Source: Certhia americana
Lineage: Eukaryota; Chordata; Aves; Passeriformes; Certhiidae
Reading direction: 5' to 3'
Assembly (NCBI GenBank): GCA_018697195.1
Contig: CM031864.1
Coordinates: 26,632,944-26,696,943 of the forward strand
Length of the DNA stretch: 64,000 bases
The notes beneath the pieces are model-generated. The model had not been told where the DNA came from and searched no databases. It saw nothing but the letters and a program-made list of their open reading frames with translations. Positions within the stretch are counted from its first letter, which is position 1; the number at the start of each line of letters is the position of its first letter. Position numbers and translations under genes: made by a program. Positions 37,421 through 50,562 of the stretch are shown here, in pieces.

Positions 37421-39256
37421 CTTTCGTATTAAATAAATGTGACAGATGAAGGCATCATCCTGGAAGTTGTGAGAGAGAACTTTTCTAAACCTTGTATCCC
37501 ATATGGAATATAAATAACACCCATCCACTTTACCAGGCCCAGATGCTCCATCTTGGATGAAAGAGTGTGAGACACATTTCTCTCCCTACCTCACTCCTGA
37601 ATCTCTGATCAGAGAGTTTAGTGTTTTTAGAACTTTGTAGTTCTTTTTAGAATGTTTTAGTTCCTTTTAGAACTGAATGCCTTGCAAAACCAAACCTCCA
37701 TAATTAAGTCCAAGCACATATTTCCATTGATTTGTTTGGGAACTGCAGACAGTTGGTTCATGTTTAAACTTTAAATTCTTTAGGCTAAGGGTTGGGGCCA
37801 TGGCAATGCAGGAGAGGTTTGCCATGAGCTGGGACTACCACTGGTGGTGAGGAATGGAATTTTTTGGACCTTCTAAAGACTTCTGACTATCTGCATCTCT
37901 CCATTGCCACCACCAGCAAAGGGCATCACACAGAGCTTCTAATTATACCAAAAAAAAGCAATTATAATTTGCTGTTAATTTTTAACTTCTATTCCTCAGT
38001 TCTGTTTATCAGCTAAAAATGTTGATAACCAGGAGAGTTCTCAAAGATCATAGAGCCATATTTCACCAGTGAGGCAAATTCAACTTCTGTTTCAGTACCC
38101 TTTCAAAGGAAGGAGTCTGGAGTGTTGGTTTCTGTATAATCTGACCCTTTTTCGCTCCTTAATTTCAGGTTGAAAGTCTTGAAGGGCACAAGTGCAACTT
38201 CATTGCTCTGCTGTGTTGCAAAATTATCTTTGTACTTCATCAAGGCAAAATGTTCCAATTAGCTCCAATGTGGAATGCTACAAATGTTATAAATGTTACA
38301 AATCAGTCCCTTTCCCTGAGTCCTTCTCATTCAGATACTGTAATTAGTTCTAGTGTCAGATTGATCACCTTTTCTGTTCACTCTGACAACTCAACAACCT
38401 TCTAGTACTGATCTTTTTTTTCCAACAGACAACAAAGGATAATACAACTCTCAAAACCTGTCCTTAAAAGAGTTGAAACTCCCCTTACAAGCCTGATTTT
38501 GGTGAAGGTTTTGTTGTCGTTGTTGATTTATTGTTTGGGGGGTTTTGTTTGGGTTTTTTTCCTCCCTGAAGGTCACATTTTCAAATTCTGATTATATCCC
38601 CATTAACACAGTGAAATTGCCAATCACTGGACCTATAGCCCAGGGATGTGTGTTTCTTGCTGTTCCATCTGCCCTGGGATCAGAATTATTCCATGCAGCA
38701 TCCCTGGGAGCAGGTTCATTCCATCCCTGTTCCATCCCATGCCTCCAAACAGGCTCTGTTTGTCATGCAAGGCTTCAGTTTTCTTCAAAGTACAGAGAAC
38801 TTTCCCCCAATTTTGATAAATTTCTCTGTCCTCTTGTGAGTAACTCCTGGGGTTTCTCCATGCACAGCTTCCCTTGGACTGCTGAGATCCCTGGGGTAGG
38901 GAAGTGTGTCCTGGCAGCAGGGACAACATTTGCACACTTTCACATGAGTCAACCTGAATTCCAAGTGAATTGAGCTCCACTGATACTGCAGATGGTCAGT
39001 AACAAGTCAGGCATTAGGTGAGTTCATTCTTGACAGAGAAGTGAGAAAAATAATGGTATGGAATGGTTTGTTGTTTTGGTTTTGTTTTTTAAGTCTATGT
39101 AATCCTTTAGTAGAAAATATTTTTTTAATAAATGTAATATAACATACAAAATGCTGCTGGATGAACAAGATGTGCTATCACCCTTTATTCTCTCTCTTTC
39201 TATTACATATGATATATCTATATTCTTAGTTTTCTATAATATACTAAACCTTCTCC

Positions 39257-39279
39257 TTTTTTTTTTTTTTTTTTTTTTT
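39257..39279 (+). repeat. poly(T) run, about 23 T
   Basis: Homopolymer run about 40 bp before a reversed CR1 fragment. Confidence 0.9.
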
Positions 39280-39316
39280 GTCTGCCATAAGAACAAAGTT
39301 TTTCAACTAAAACATA

Positions 39317-39525
39317 GACTCATAGAACCACAGAGTAGTTTGCATTGGAAGGCACTTGTCCTGTGACCAGATTCTTGATGGATGGATTGTCTCTCTCTAC
39401 TTTCCTTGTAACCGTTAGAGATTCTGGAAGGTACTGTGAGGTCTCCACACAACCTTCCCTTCTACAGGCTGAACATTCCCAATTTTCTAAGCCTTCCTCC
39501 AGGAGAGGTGCTCCAAACCACTTAG
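39317..39525 (-). mobile_element. CR1 LINE 3' region, old
   Basis: Reversed CR1 with a gap: actcatagaaccacagagta and tttgcattggaaggcact open it, and the later blocks are ttctggaaggtactgtgagg, tctacaggctgaacattccc and ctccaggagaggtgctccaa. The middle blocks are missing or badly diverged. It faces the sense-strand CR1 that begins about 80 bp to the right. Confidence 0.75.
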
Positions 39526-39605
39526 TTCATGGTTTATTCCTAATCTCTAATCTATTGTGTGTCAGTTTAAAGCCATTCCACATTGTCTTATTAAGGTCAA
39601 GGTAT

Positions 39606-39895
39606 GGAGGGACAGGACACAGGGAATGGCTTCCCACTGCCAGAGGGCAGGGTTAGATGGGATATCAGGAAGGAATTGTTCCCTGTGAGGGTGGTGAGAC
39701 CCTGGCACAGGGTGCCCAAAGAAGCTGTGGATGCCCCTGGATCCCTGGACGTGTCCAGGACCAGGTTTGATGGGGCTTGGAGCACCCTGGGATAGTGGAA
39801 GATGTCCCTGCCCATGGCAGGGCATGGCACTGGATGGGCTTTAAGGTCCCTTCCAACAGAAACCAGTCTGGGATTTTATCATTCTATGAATCCTA
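39606..39895 (+). mobile_element. CR1 LINE 3' region, sense, well preserved
   Basis: Sense CR1 over about 290 bp: gagggacaggacacagggaa, then gggtggtgagaccctggcac, ccctggatccctggacgtgt, atgtccctgcccatggcagg and tttaaggtcccttccaacag. It ends in attctatgaatcctatagaa. The matching open frames on the other strand are artefacts of this repeat. Confidence 0.94.
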
Positions 39896-40267
39896 TAGAA
39901 TGATAGATAGTTGAAACATTTCAATAAGAGAAATGAGCTCACATTTATACAGAGCTGGAAGTGCCTAAAAAAACTTTATAAGCCTAAAGACAAGCATAGG
40001 CATTAGATGAAAGCATTTTAACTGTCACTAAAGTGTCATCTGGTTTTAAATATGCAACTTGCGTCTTAGTGTGTTAGAATGACTGCAGGGGCTCTCAGTG
40101 TCCAAAAGAGGGGAAAAAAGCATAGGCTGCTGGCGAGCACAGGGAATTTCAGTGAAAATCTAGCATACAATGGAAAACTCATGTAAAACTCCTGTGGTCG
40201 CATTTGCATGAATGTCTCTCACAGGTAAGCACGTGATTCATGTGTTCATTGCTGTAATGCAGGTGCC

Positions 40268-40434
40268 ACGGAATCCCAGAATCACAGAGTGGTTTGGGTT
40301 GGAAAGGACCTCAAAGCCCATCCCATCCCAACCCTGCCAAAGGCAGGGACACCTTCCACTTCCAGATTACTCCAAGCCCCGTCCAACATGGCTTTGGACA
40401 CTTCTAGGGATTCAGGGGCAGCCACAGCTTCCTT
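40268..40434 (-). mobile_element. CR1 LINE 3' end, truncated
   Basis: acggaatcccagaatcacag, then tggtttgggttggaaaggac, ctgccaaaggcagggacacc, ttggacacttctagggattc and cagccacagcttcctttta. It is the inverted counterpart of the end of the 39606-39895 copy. Confidence 0.93.
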
Positions 40435-43178
40435 TTATTTTCCCTCATTAATTCAGACTACCCCTGCAGTGTTGCCTCTTTTTCAGCAAATACTTACAGG
40501 TAGTTTACAGCTGGTTTGTCATCACGTCCTGCATAAACCAGAGTTCTCATCCCTTTTGAATGGATGGAACCCATCCCTTTCATTCCCTTTGTGGCAGGGC
40601 ACCACAACTCCCTTCCTTCCAAACACATCCTAAGTTGAAATGCAAGTCAATATCTCAAATTTTGACTTTTCAAAATGTAATCAAGTATTTCAGTCCTGAG
40701 ACAACAGGTCTTACAGAGGGTTAATATTGTTAAGTAAATATGGAAAAGTATAAAGCTGGATGTACTTTGTTCCACGTGGAAATATTCCTTGTGCCATTTC
40801 CCTTCTGGTCTGCTTTCCCAGTAAGCATATGGGGCACAACACATTAATTTAAACAAAACATATATTCCTTTAATACGTGGAATCAGTGCAAGTTCCATGT
40901 GCTTTCTAATCACTGGCTTAGACATTTTTATTGAAATTATGAAAATAAACACTTCACAATGCATACACAGCCCCTTGTTATGGACTGGATCTCTCACCAT
41001 AAAACCAAAAAAATGTCACTATGCATTTTCTTTATTAAAAACATAGTAATAATTTCTTTTCTGGTCAGTTCCTCCACTTTGATGTCTTTTCACAGACTAA
41101 CACCCAGGACAGCACTGTCACCACCACCTACATTTGCTTTCTCCCTGATATTCCAGATTCCAAGTCTGCTCAAACACCATGTTTCCAGGCTGGATTCCTG
41201 CTCAGAGGTCTTGGATCCGTGTTGCTTGGCATGTCTGACCAGAGAAGCTAAGTCTGCTAACTTCCCTTCCTGACAATTTGTCAAAAGGGACATTAAGAAA
41301 TAATTGGAGAGAAAGCACACAGATTTGGAAAATGGATTGAGTCATTTTTCTTCAATGCTTGACTGGACAAGTTACAAGACACCTTGGTCTGTGCTCTCAA
41401 CGAGACAGAGCTGCTGCTCTAACAAAAGAAATATTACTGTTTCCAACATCCTGAACTCTTGGGATTTACTTGGGTAGGCTCTTGATTTAACAGCAAAACC
41501 AGCAGGTAAAAGAGCTGGCATTTTCAGGTCAGTCTTTGAGTTTTGTTTGTCTTTTTTAAAAATTAAAGTTTTCAGGTTATTGTTTGGCTTTGCCACAGAT
41601 GACCAAAAAATATAGAAAAAAAAAAAAAAAAAAAAGGACTTTAAATGTAGTTATTCTGTAAAAATACTTGAAAAATGGGGTATTATGCAATGTTTGGGTT
41701 TTGGAGAAAAGGTATATTTAATTACACAAGTCAGAGCTCCCATTATGGGAGAACTGTGCTGTGGGAGAAGAAAGGCCTTAATTCATTGTATAGAACAAAA
41801 ATACTGACATAAAACAAACCCAGCCTGCCAACAAAGCAAAATCCTTTATAGGACAAGAACCAGAATGATTTATCCCCCCTGAGAACCTGGCTTCATGTTG
41901 CTATTAGAGATGGGAGGATGTATTAGCTCTGATAATGACCGCAACAACACAAACATTTAGACGGGTCCTTCTCTCCCAAGGATTTATGGACCCTCTTATC
42001 TAATTTCTTAGTTTCTTATTATCATTAATAATCAGAATGGACTCAGCATTTTGTCACCAGGACATGGTAATCAAACAGAGGAGTTTTCGAGCATGTGTAC
42101 AAGTACTTGGTAAAGGAAAGGAGGGTGGCACAGAGGGAAGAAATGTGTGGAAGCAAATTCCCCTTGTTTTTGACTCAAAAGATATCAGGGTATTCTTTCT
42201 GCCTCCTCTGCTAAATAAATTTCATGGTGGCCACATGCAAGATTTTTGCTCTGGTAATGAGCTGCAAATCAGGTTTTATATAAAATGCCATTTAGATCTT
42301 TATCCTTAGATTAAACTTAGCCTTAGTGTTGTTGCATTCAATTGATCATAACTGTGCCCTTTGGTGAATTCATTTGTGTTGTTTGAATAATTCTTACAGT
42401 TCTGGGGTAGGAAGAACTCCAAATTTCAGTTTCTAATAATGGAATATAGTGCAAGTTGTAAGGTACACGTTTCTGCCTTTACTCAAGAATTCTGCATTCC
42501 ATTCAACTTTTGGTGGCAGAAGTATCTGGTTTCATATTAATTTACCAAATCTAATAATGACAACATTGCTGTATCTGGAACCTTTTGGGCACATTTTGTG
42601 GACTGATGAGCCTGTATCTAAACTGGTATCTTAAATACCATATGGGCTCCAGCTGTCCCCTGAAATGAATGAATGGATCAGAATTAACTGCAATACACAG
42701 AGTTAAAGAGTTTTCAGATTTCGACCGGTATTCCAAGATAAACACACAAGGTAAACCTTGGGTGCCACCTCTTTGCTCACCAGGAAGGAGAAAATTGCTT
42801 CCAAGTTCAATTCATGGGCTACCAGTGGGATCAGAGCAACACAGCATTTCCTATGCTCCATATTTATTGAGTACTCTCCATATTCATTACTCTCTTTTCA
42901 TTATTTGATAATAGGAAAATTGAATAAATAATTCATCTTAGCAAGAATATCTTTACTATGAGGGTGGTTATGAGGCAATTCTTCTCTGAGAGGGTGAGTC
43001 CAAACCCTTCTGTGATTCCATGATTCTGTGGTTCTGTATACCAGGGTGTAAGTCCACATTTACCTCCTGGAGATTAAATGACAACAGTCTCTCCATGATT
43101 CCTTGTTTAGTGCTTGAAATTTTGGCATATCCAGTAATAACCAGGGAATCTCTGTAGTATAGAGTATCTCTTGTACTG
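40435..43178. other. unique DNA, no gene seen
   Basis: No supported exon. A 20-base A run lies at 41616-41635. Open frames up to 117 codons occur on both strands without recognisable products. A weak CR1 tail lies at 42960-43036. Confidence 0.6.
42960..43036 (+). mobile_element. CR1 3' end scrap, sense (weak)
   Basis: gagggtggttatgaggcaat and the terminal-type repeat gattccatgattctgtggtt suggest an eroded sense-strand CR1 end. Confidence 0.5.
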
Positions 43179-43362
43179 AAGAAGGGTGAAACCCTGTTGC
43201 GGCCAGTATCTATTTTTATTTGTTATTTCATGTTTAATGTTCATATTGTTATTTGGTTCGTTCTATGTTCCCCCGTTTTTCCCCAGTTGGTTTGTTCCTA
43301 CATTGTATCTTCCCCAGTCTGTACCCTATATGCCCTATATGGACTTTCCCCACCTCCTCTTT

Positions 43363-43446
43363 TTCCAGTACCTTCCCTGTCAATCCTCCTAGCCCCACCC
43401 CTTGTTCCAGTACCTTCCCTGCCAATCCTTCCCCCATCCAATCCTG
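43363..43446 (+). repeat. 42-bp direct duplication in LTR U3
   Basis: The block ttccagtaccttccctgtca recurs 42 bp later with one change, followed by similar C-rich sequence. Duplicated enhancer-like blocks are common in retroviral U3. Confidence 0.85.
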
Positions 43447-43592
43447 GATGTGTTCCACCCCCTGGGCGTTCCTGGGTGTCACCCTTTACTCGATGCCCCA
43501 TTGGGGCATGTGACCTCCCTTCTCCTCCCCCCTTACCCTATTAGCCCAGGGACCCTGGGGTAATCCCTCTACTCCTCTCCTGTGCTTCTGTC

Positions 43593-43690
43593 ATTGGTCA
43601 AGCAATTGTACCCCCCCCTCCGTGAAACCCCGTATAAAAACCTGTGCACAGCAGTGCTCGGGGTCGCTTCCTCTGGTCACCCTCAATAAA
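43593..43690 (+). promoter_or_regulatory. LTR promoter and poly(A) signals
   Basis: Inverted CCAAT at 43593-43597, TATAAAAA at 43633-43640 and AATAAA at 43685-43690, in the order and spacing expected of a U3-R boundary. Whether it is active cannot be told from sequence. Confidence 0.75.
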
Positions 43691-43944
43691 GGAACTGCTG
43701 GAACCTCACCAAGGAGTGACCCCCCTCACTCTTTCGCCTTGACCCTGTCGCGGTGGGTGGACCTGATCACCGTCGAGCGCGCAGCTCGTCAGGTTCCGCT
43801 ACTGGCACAGACACTGCTGTAGAGGTCCCCCACTCCAGACGCGGCGCTGGGGAGATCTGATCCCCCCCAAGCTAGCCGAACTCCGGTGAACCGCGTCAGC
43901 ACCCTTTCTAAGAAGGGTTTAATAAGAAGGGTGGAACCCTTTCT

Positions 43945-46900
43945 GCTGCAGGAAAAAGGAAGAGAAGGAAGACTGAGCAGGAAAATTAGCAGTGTAGAGT
44001 AGAAACTTAAAGCTTCTGATCAACCCCGAATTCCACCTGCATAAGCAGCAGTGATCCCCTGGTTAGCCTTGCAGACAAACACAAATGTAACTACATTGAT
44101 TTTGTTGCTGGGCTTGGCACATGTCCAGCTTTGGAAGTATCCCAGAATCATCCAGAAGGGCTGAATTTGTTCACTCCAGACCAGGGCAGAACAACCTTCT
44201 CTTTCCTAATCCTCCCATAATTAAAAAAGTTGGCAATACTGTTCTTATGACTTATTGACTGACTCTTGGTGATCTGAGGGTCTTAAACTTTGGAAAATAC
44301 TATATCTCTTTGTTTATTTATTTATTTCTAATAGTGCCTTAACTATTAATCTGGCCTGTGTCCATATGGTACTGAAAAGGAAATTAATTATGAAATTATT
44401 AATTAAAAAAAAACATGGAGTGTTTTAGGAATAAATAACACAGAAAGGTGCAGACAAGAGAAATTCAGATGCTCAGTGGTGGACAGTGATAGGGTGAGAG
44501 GCAACAGAGACAGCAGGAGCACAATGAAATCCAACTTCATTATTTGAATTATGCAATTAATTAATTAAATCTAGTTTGGTTGTTTGGGGCTTTTGTTAGG
44601 GGCTTTTTTGTTTGTTTTGTTTTGTTGTTTTTTGTTTTTTGTTTTTTTTTTTTAATTTTGAAGATGATAAAATATTGGAACAGTTTGCTGAGAAATCTCC
44701 ACCCCTAAAGATTTTCAAAACTTGACTGGCCAGGTCTCAGAACAGACCTAATTTGGTTTGACCTGCTTTGAAAAAGAGTCTGGGCTGTATGGAATCAGAG
44801 GGCTTTTTCATCCTAAATTAACCGATTAATGCACATATGACTCTAGATAAGCAATATTTACTAGTTTATATTTTATATGGCATTTTAAAAGATTATGAAG
44901 GTATTTTCCTACCCGTTGCTTTAATGGTAAATAAAGATCATGGATGACATTATAAAAATCAAACATTGTTTGAGTTATAAATCAATCAATAAATAAATAA
45001 TTACATGGGAAATGAGGAAAAATTGTTTTGAGAGCTTAAGCTCTGTATTTTCTCATACTTATGCACAAGATAATTTTTCCAAGATCTTGAAAATTGAAAA
45101 AATTCATATAAATCTGAAGATCTCCCTGGGAGGGTTTCAGCTACATAGTGGGGATGGAAGTAAACTCTGTTTAACATTTAGATGATATTTACTGCATTTT
45201 TTTAATCTCAGCTCTTAAAGAAAGCTAAATTGATATCCAAAAACTTGTGAAAAAATTGGAAAATATTGTGAATCAAGTATCTTGGAAAAAAAGAAAGGAA
45301 AAATCTTGAAATTAAGCCATGGTTTTTGCTGCATAATAGAAATGCTTTGTAGCCCTTTCTGTTTAAAAGTTATTTGCCTTTATTAAACTAGTGACAGGGG
45401 AACTTGCTGTAGCACTTTCTGAAGGATCAATAATCCAATAAAATTTTTGCAGAGGAGCAATAAGAGGAATTAGAGTGGACAGATAAAGCAGACCCCAAAA
45501 ATAAAAAGTGGTTGTGCATAATTTGTGAGTGTCCTATCAGTCCTATGTTGCATTTCAGTGCATTTTTTGGCAGACATTTGGAATTATTCAGCACCTGGGG
45601 CTTTTCTGGAGCTAAAAACACTCTGGCTGCAAATAGATTTATCTTGTGGAAGTTGGAAAAGATGCTTAAATGCCTGAAAAGTGGAACAAGAGCCCTACAT
45701 TGTGCTGTGATTTGGCTTCGGGGAATTCAACCCAACCTTTCTTAAAGCGCTTAGACAGGAACTGTGGAGACTTTATGGGTGCCAGGGGAGGGACTTCTAT
45801 TGCCTGCTCTAAACTAAAGGGTTTATTTTGCCTACATAAGACTAATAAATTCCAAAGGGAATAATTACTAATAACCTGGAATACAGTAGCTGCAGATGTT
45901 TGCTTTCAACCCTTTTCAGCTCTTATTGCCCAGGCTTAAAGGGAATCTCTGCATGAGCATTTTTAATTAATAGTTTTCTCTGTGTGCACACATGGCTGGA
46001 AGCTGCTTCCAAAAATCATAAAAAACGTATTTTAAAAGAACTGTAAATATTGAACTCTTTATTGCTTTGAATCTCTTGCAGGATGATGGTGGCCTAAATT
46101 CTTCCAATATTTCAAAGATTTTAGGACTGAGCGATGGCCTCAGTTTCCTGTGAATGTGTTTTTTCCACCTGCCCAGTCAGACACTTGCAACCCAAGTTAA
46201 TTTTCATTAACTTCATTAATGTTTCATTTTATTTCAGTCATGGAAACAGAACACATTTCCTTTTTCCAGCAAGTTATGGTGCTGTTCTAACTATGACTAC
46301 TTTAGTTATTCACTATAAGCATAAGAGAGATCTTAGATTTGCAGAGCTTTAAAGAAATCTATCATTTTTTCCAAACAATAAATCCACTTGCAAGAAGATA
46401 TTAGATTTCTTCAGAATGCTCTGCAATTCTGAAGGTACAACTATGCCAGAAAGGCTGAGTTCACTGTAAAAGTTCCTCTTATTTACTGAAGAAAAGCATT
46501 TTTATCCTCAGACACTCACAAAACTCATTTATTTTGGGAAATCAGAAGTCCTTAGAATTGCACTCAATCCACTCCAAAGACAACAATATGCACTTATGGG
46601 CAGTAATTTTTCCCAGAAATATCAAAGAAAACAGTCTGAAGTGCTGATGAATTGACACTTTTTCTGCTTCCAGAAGTCTGAGAAGTAAATGTAGTTTAAT
46701 TTTCCTGAGTTCATATTTCACTCAGTGATTCCATGTAGGACTTTCTTGAGCAGTAAAGATGATATTAGATTGAAAATGCCTAGAATTTTATAAATATATA
46801 AAAAATGGAAATAGGGTTGGAAGTGTTCTCATCTTTTGTCTGCTCCATGGTTGACCTGCACGATCTCAACTGAGAGTCCGTATTTCTCATGGTTATCCAA

Positions 46901-49900
46901 CCTGATTGGAGTGTGAAATACAGAAGCAAAACTCATTCTATATTTGTGACTTGGCAAGGTAGGAGACACGTCAAAAATCCCAGGAAATAGTTCATGGCAG
47001 CTTCAGAACTGTCCAAAGAAATCAAAGAGATGAAATGAAAGCAAGTGGGTTCTGGGAGACAGAGGTTTAAGCAATAAATATTGTTGTCTGCTGCAATTGA
47101 AGGAAAATGGAATTACTTTGGTAATTCCACTTGACTTTCTAGACAATTCAAGCTGTGCTGAGTAGAGACACAATTGCCTCTTCCCACCACCTCCAAACTT
47201 TTTTTTACCCCTTCCTTATTCTAATTCAGCCACTAATTGTTTTCATCTAAATTAGTTTATTTTCACCATCCCAGTTTTTGTACAATCTCTTCTTATAGCT
47301 CTAAACATCTCATATTCCCAGCCTACCTTCTTGGCTTTCCTGAATTCTTTATGAGAACAAATGTCACTGCACAACTTTTATTCCCAGATAATCCCAGTTC
47401 TCTACTCCTTTAACTCACAGATTTTCAGTCCCATTTTTTCCTAGCTTGCTTTTTTGTTACTCTTTATAACCACAGGCTGTTATCTGGGATTTTACCCTGT
47501 AAATCCACAGAAAACAAACTTTAAGGAGCGCAGAAGGAATAGTGGGTTGCAAAAAAAAGTGTGTTTGTAGATATATAAATGGAATAATACATTTACATTG
47601 CTAAATTGAATATATGAGTATATTGCATGTGAGTGTATAACATTGTTTAATGACTATTATATACACAAGTTTATATGTATGTAATGTGGCAAATCATCAG
47701 ATTTTGCAGTCTCTGTATTATTTCAAGAATTACCCATAGAAAGCAAAAGCATTTTGGTAATGTATTTCATAAAAAGTCTCAAAAAACTGTGTAATACACA
47801 ATATTATTCCAACCCAGTTCCCATTGAAATTTGTGGGTGGTGTGTTTTCCTGGCTGTCAAATGAAAAACAAATGTTTGGAAGAAGAAATAAATTAGGATT
47901 GAATCTGCAGCAAATATTGAGTAGTGCTGTTTGGCCTTTCAAGTGTAAAATCATTGCAAGATTAAAGCAATTTGGGCATGCCAAATGTTCAGACTCGGGG
48001 GTTTTTTCTGTACTTTATGAAAGAGATACAATCAAAATGAAAGGCTGTGAACCAAGGGCTTCCATTACTGTAATAATGTGGGATCAGCTCCATTTTCTAT
48101 CTCCCATGGTATTTTTAAAAAGATGAGTTAACAGGGAGGTGGTAAAAGAAAAACTTCTGAAGGTCTCAGGCTTGCCAAGTGGTAGAAGCAATGTTTACAG
48201 CAGAAGTGGGGTGTTATTTTTTCTCCCAAATTGCTCTTTTGATGATTTCCATGTTAAAATTTAATTAGCCCAGCTGAATCTTTGCAATATTCAATATGTT
48301 CATTAAGCATACAGTATGAATTTAAAAAAAATTAGATAAAAATAATAAGAAGACTTACAGTGTAGCAAAAACAAGGAGTAAACATTTTGCTTAGGTCACA
48401 ATTGCAGGGCATGTTCCTAAAATCAAACATAGATAAAACAATTTCTACACATGGTGGGGTTTTTGGTACAAATGTAAAAAAGGTTTTACAATATCCTGAA
48501 AATTCTAAATTGCCTTTAATAAGGTTTTTATTAGCAAGGAAAATTATAGTTATGGGATGTCTTCTAGAATAAACTGACTAAACTTGCCCTTCTTAGTAGA
48601 CAAGGAGAAGAAGGGCTAAGAATCATTAACAGAGAACAGTTGTTCCCAGTAATTCTTGACTTACAAACCGTAGATGGAAAGGAGTATACAAAAACTCAAA
48701 AATAAATCAAAGGAAGTCATTTGGCATTAACAAAGTGAAGAAATTGTGGGATTAAATCTTAATTTGGAACCAATTTAAAAAGGAAAAGAGAGAGTTGATA
48801 CATATTTGAAGACAGTGAACACTTAGAAGATCCTGAGATGAAATCAATGCCTGCTTGGAGGTTACTTTTGGTGAATAACACTCCATTCCACAGTTGGTTT
48901 TCCTGCAGACAGGAATGAAGTGTAAGTGGACAGGAAATCCTGACTTCATGTTTCAGACACTGCAAGTTTGTGTCATTTTTTAATGAAATAGGAATATTCT
49001 AGTGTATGTGTAGAGATTTTAAATGTTATAAATTCTGCTTTAATGCAGGTATGAAAGAGAACAGTAGATCTTGTCAGGATTTCCTATTCAAATCTATAAA
49101 AAATATAAACTTTACAAGTTTCCTTAATCCAGAAAGTCTCCTGCCTTTCTGTTTCAAGGCAGATGTGAAGCAGAATATTTGATACTGGTTTCCTGTTAAA
49201 AAGTATAAATTTTAAGAGTTTGAACATAAAAATGGAAGTCTGTGGTGACTAGTTATAAAAGTTTATAGTTTCAGATCTCTTTCACCTTGTTGGTTTTCAC
49301 AAGTACTAAAATGAAACCCAATTTGATATGAAGGAAACTTAGGGATGAAGTTCCTTGAGGCTTCCAAAGAAAGCAAACTCTAAGCACATATTTAGGATCA
49401 AGTTCTAGCCCATTTGAATGAGTGTGGATCTTAGATTATATCAGCATTTTTTGGTGTGAAATGGCTATTCAGTTCATAACCATGACCATTCTGCCTCGTG
49501 GATACATAGATTGTATTGTGCTTGGTGTGTTGTAGATGCAGAAAAATTACTTTTAATTTATGAGCAGTGGACATTGCCCCTCATTATCTCATTTTTCATA
49601 TGTACTGGGGTGCTTGTATAAATGATTTATAGCAGCTCTGATTTCCCTGATCTCTCTGATCCTGGCTCTGTGGTAATTGCTCTACTGGGACTCATCCCTG
49701 TGCAGATATGAAATTAAATTATTTTGGCCCCTTAATTCCAGAGTCTTCGGAATAATTCTTAAAGTTGTGAACTAAGGCTGTTCCTAATGGTGTTGAAGTT
49801 TAATTCAAAGGTGTGTGAAACTAAGAAGATCTTTCAAAGTGTTTGGAAAGTTAAAAAATTAAAGGACATAGACACCGATGATATGCAACAAATTCAAGAG

Positions 49901-50562
49901 CAACAACTTGGCCTGGTTGTTCTTCACAGTGTTGTGACCCAGAGCAAGAACTGCTTCCAATTTTAAAATACTTAAATTGCAAATATGAAGCCATGGCCAA
50001 AAATATTACAATTAAGCCATAGGTCAAGTCAGAAGTCAAACTACGGATCACAGAAAAGGCAAAAAGTGATTTTAACTCATGTCCTTTGCTTGTCCTGTAA
50101 TTGTGTTTTTGCACTACACTAAAAGAATTTAAGCACCTTATATATCACTTGTTTTTCCTGGGATCTAGACTCTACTGTTCCTTCAGTTCTTCTGGAGTCT
50201 GGGGACATGGGAATTACACAGGGCAGGTCTCTGGAGTGAGCTCCTGAGGAGTAAATTCTGCGGAGAGAAGTGTGAGGATTGATAAAACCTGATATTTCCA
50301 GTTGCATTGTTGTTTTGAAGTGTAGCTCCTGTAGATTCCCATTTTATTTAAATAAAAATAGTTCATTATCATTAGAGTAAATGAAGGTTATTATTTAATG
50401 TAAAATAGAAAGTTTAAATAACTAAACCCAAACTCAAATAAACCTGGAAGAGGCATTTCATTAAGAGAAACAAAACCCGACCCCAAACCTCTGGACACTT
50501 CTTTTTTGTAAATTCCTCATAGGTTTTCAAATATGAGTAGAGATTAATAGAAGCATTTCATT
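43945..50562. other. AT-rich unique DNA, no gene seen
   Basis: The longest stretch in the window without a recognisable mobile element. It contains a T/G-rich run at about 44610-44656 and AT-rich tracts at 44870-45000 and 47540-47700. No exon is supported; open frames up to 100 codons (47824-48126) have no recognisable product. The patch around 49550-49740 is a possible conserved non-coding element, which I cannot test. Confidence 0.6.

Larger units (their letters stand above)
36831..39316. other. unique DNA, no gene seen
   Basis: It contains the T47 run at 37374-37420, a loose 19-20-bp repeat at 37623-37675 (ttttagaac / ttttagttc alternating), and overlapping open frames on both strands at 38545-38980 (142 codons +, 115 codons -). 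Those frames have no family resemblance and no exon context that I can see. Confidence 0.6.
43195..43901 (+). mobile_element. solo LTR of an endogenous retrovirus, plus strand
   Basis: A GC-rich segment of about 707 bp in AT-rich surroundings, starting TGTTGCGGCC and ending CCGCGTCAGCA. U3 holds a 42-bp direct duplication (43363-43404 and 43405 onward, core ttccagtaccttccctg) and an inverted CCAAT (cattggtcaag). TATAAAAA is at 43633-43640 and AATAAA at 43685-43690, only about 50 bp apart. A CpG-rich U5 follows (gtcgagcgcgcagctcgtc). No primer-binding site or gag follows, so it is a solo LTR. High CpG content and intact signals point to a rather recent insertion. Both flanks carry a near-identical 17-bp sequence (see findings). 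Family not named with certainty; an alpha/beta-like (ERVK or ERV2-type) bird LTR is likely. Confidence 0.83.

Noticed and set aside
38545..38980. 142-codon plus and 115-codon minus frames overlapping
   Set aside because: Overlapping frames on both strands with no recognisable domain; expected by chance in mixed-composition DNA.
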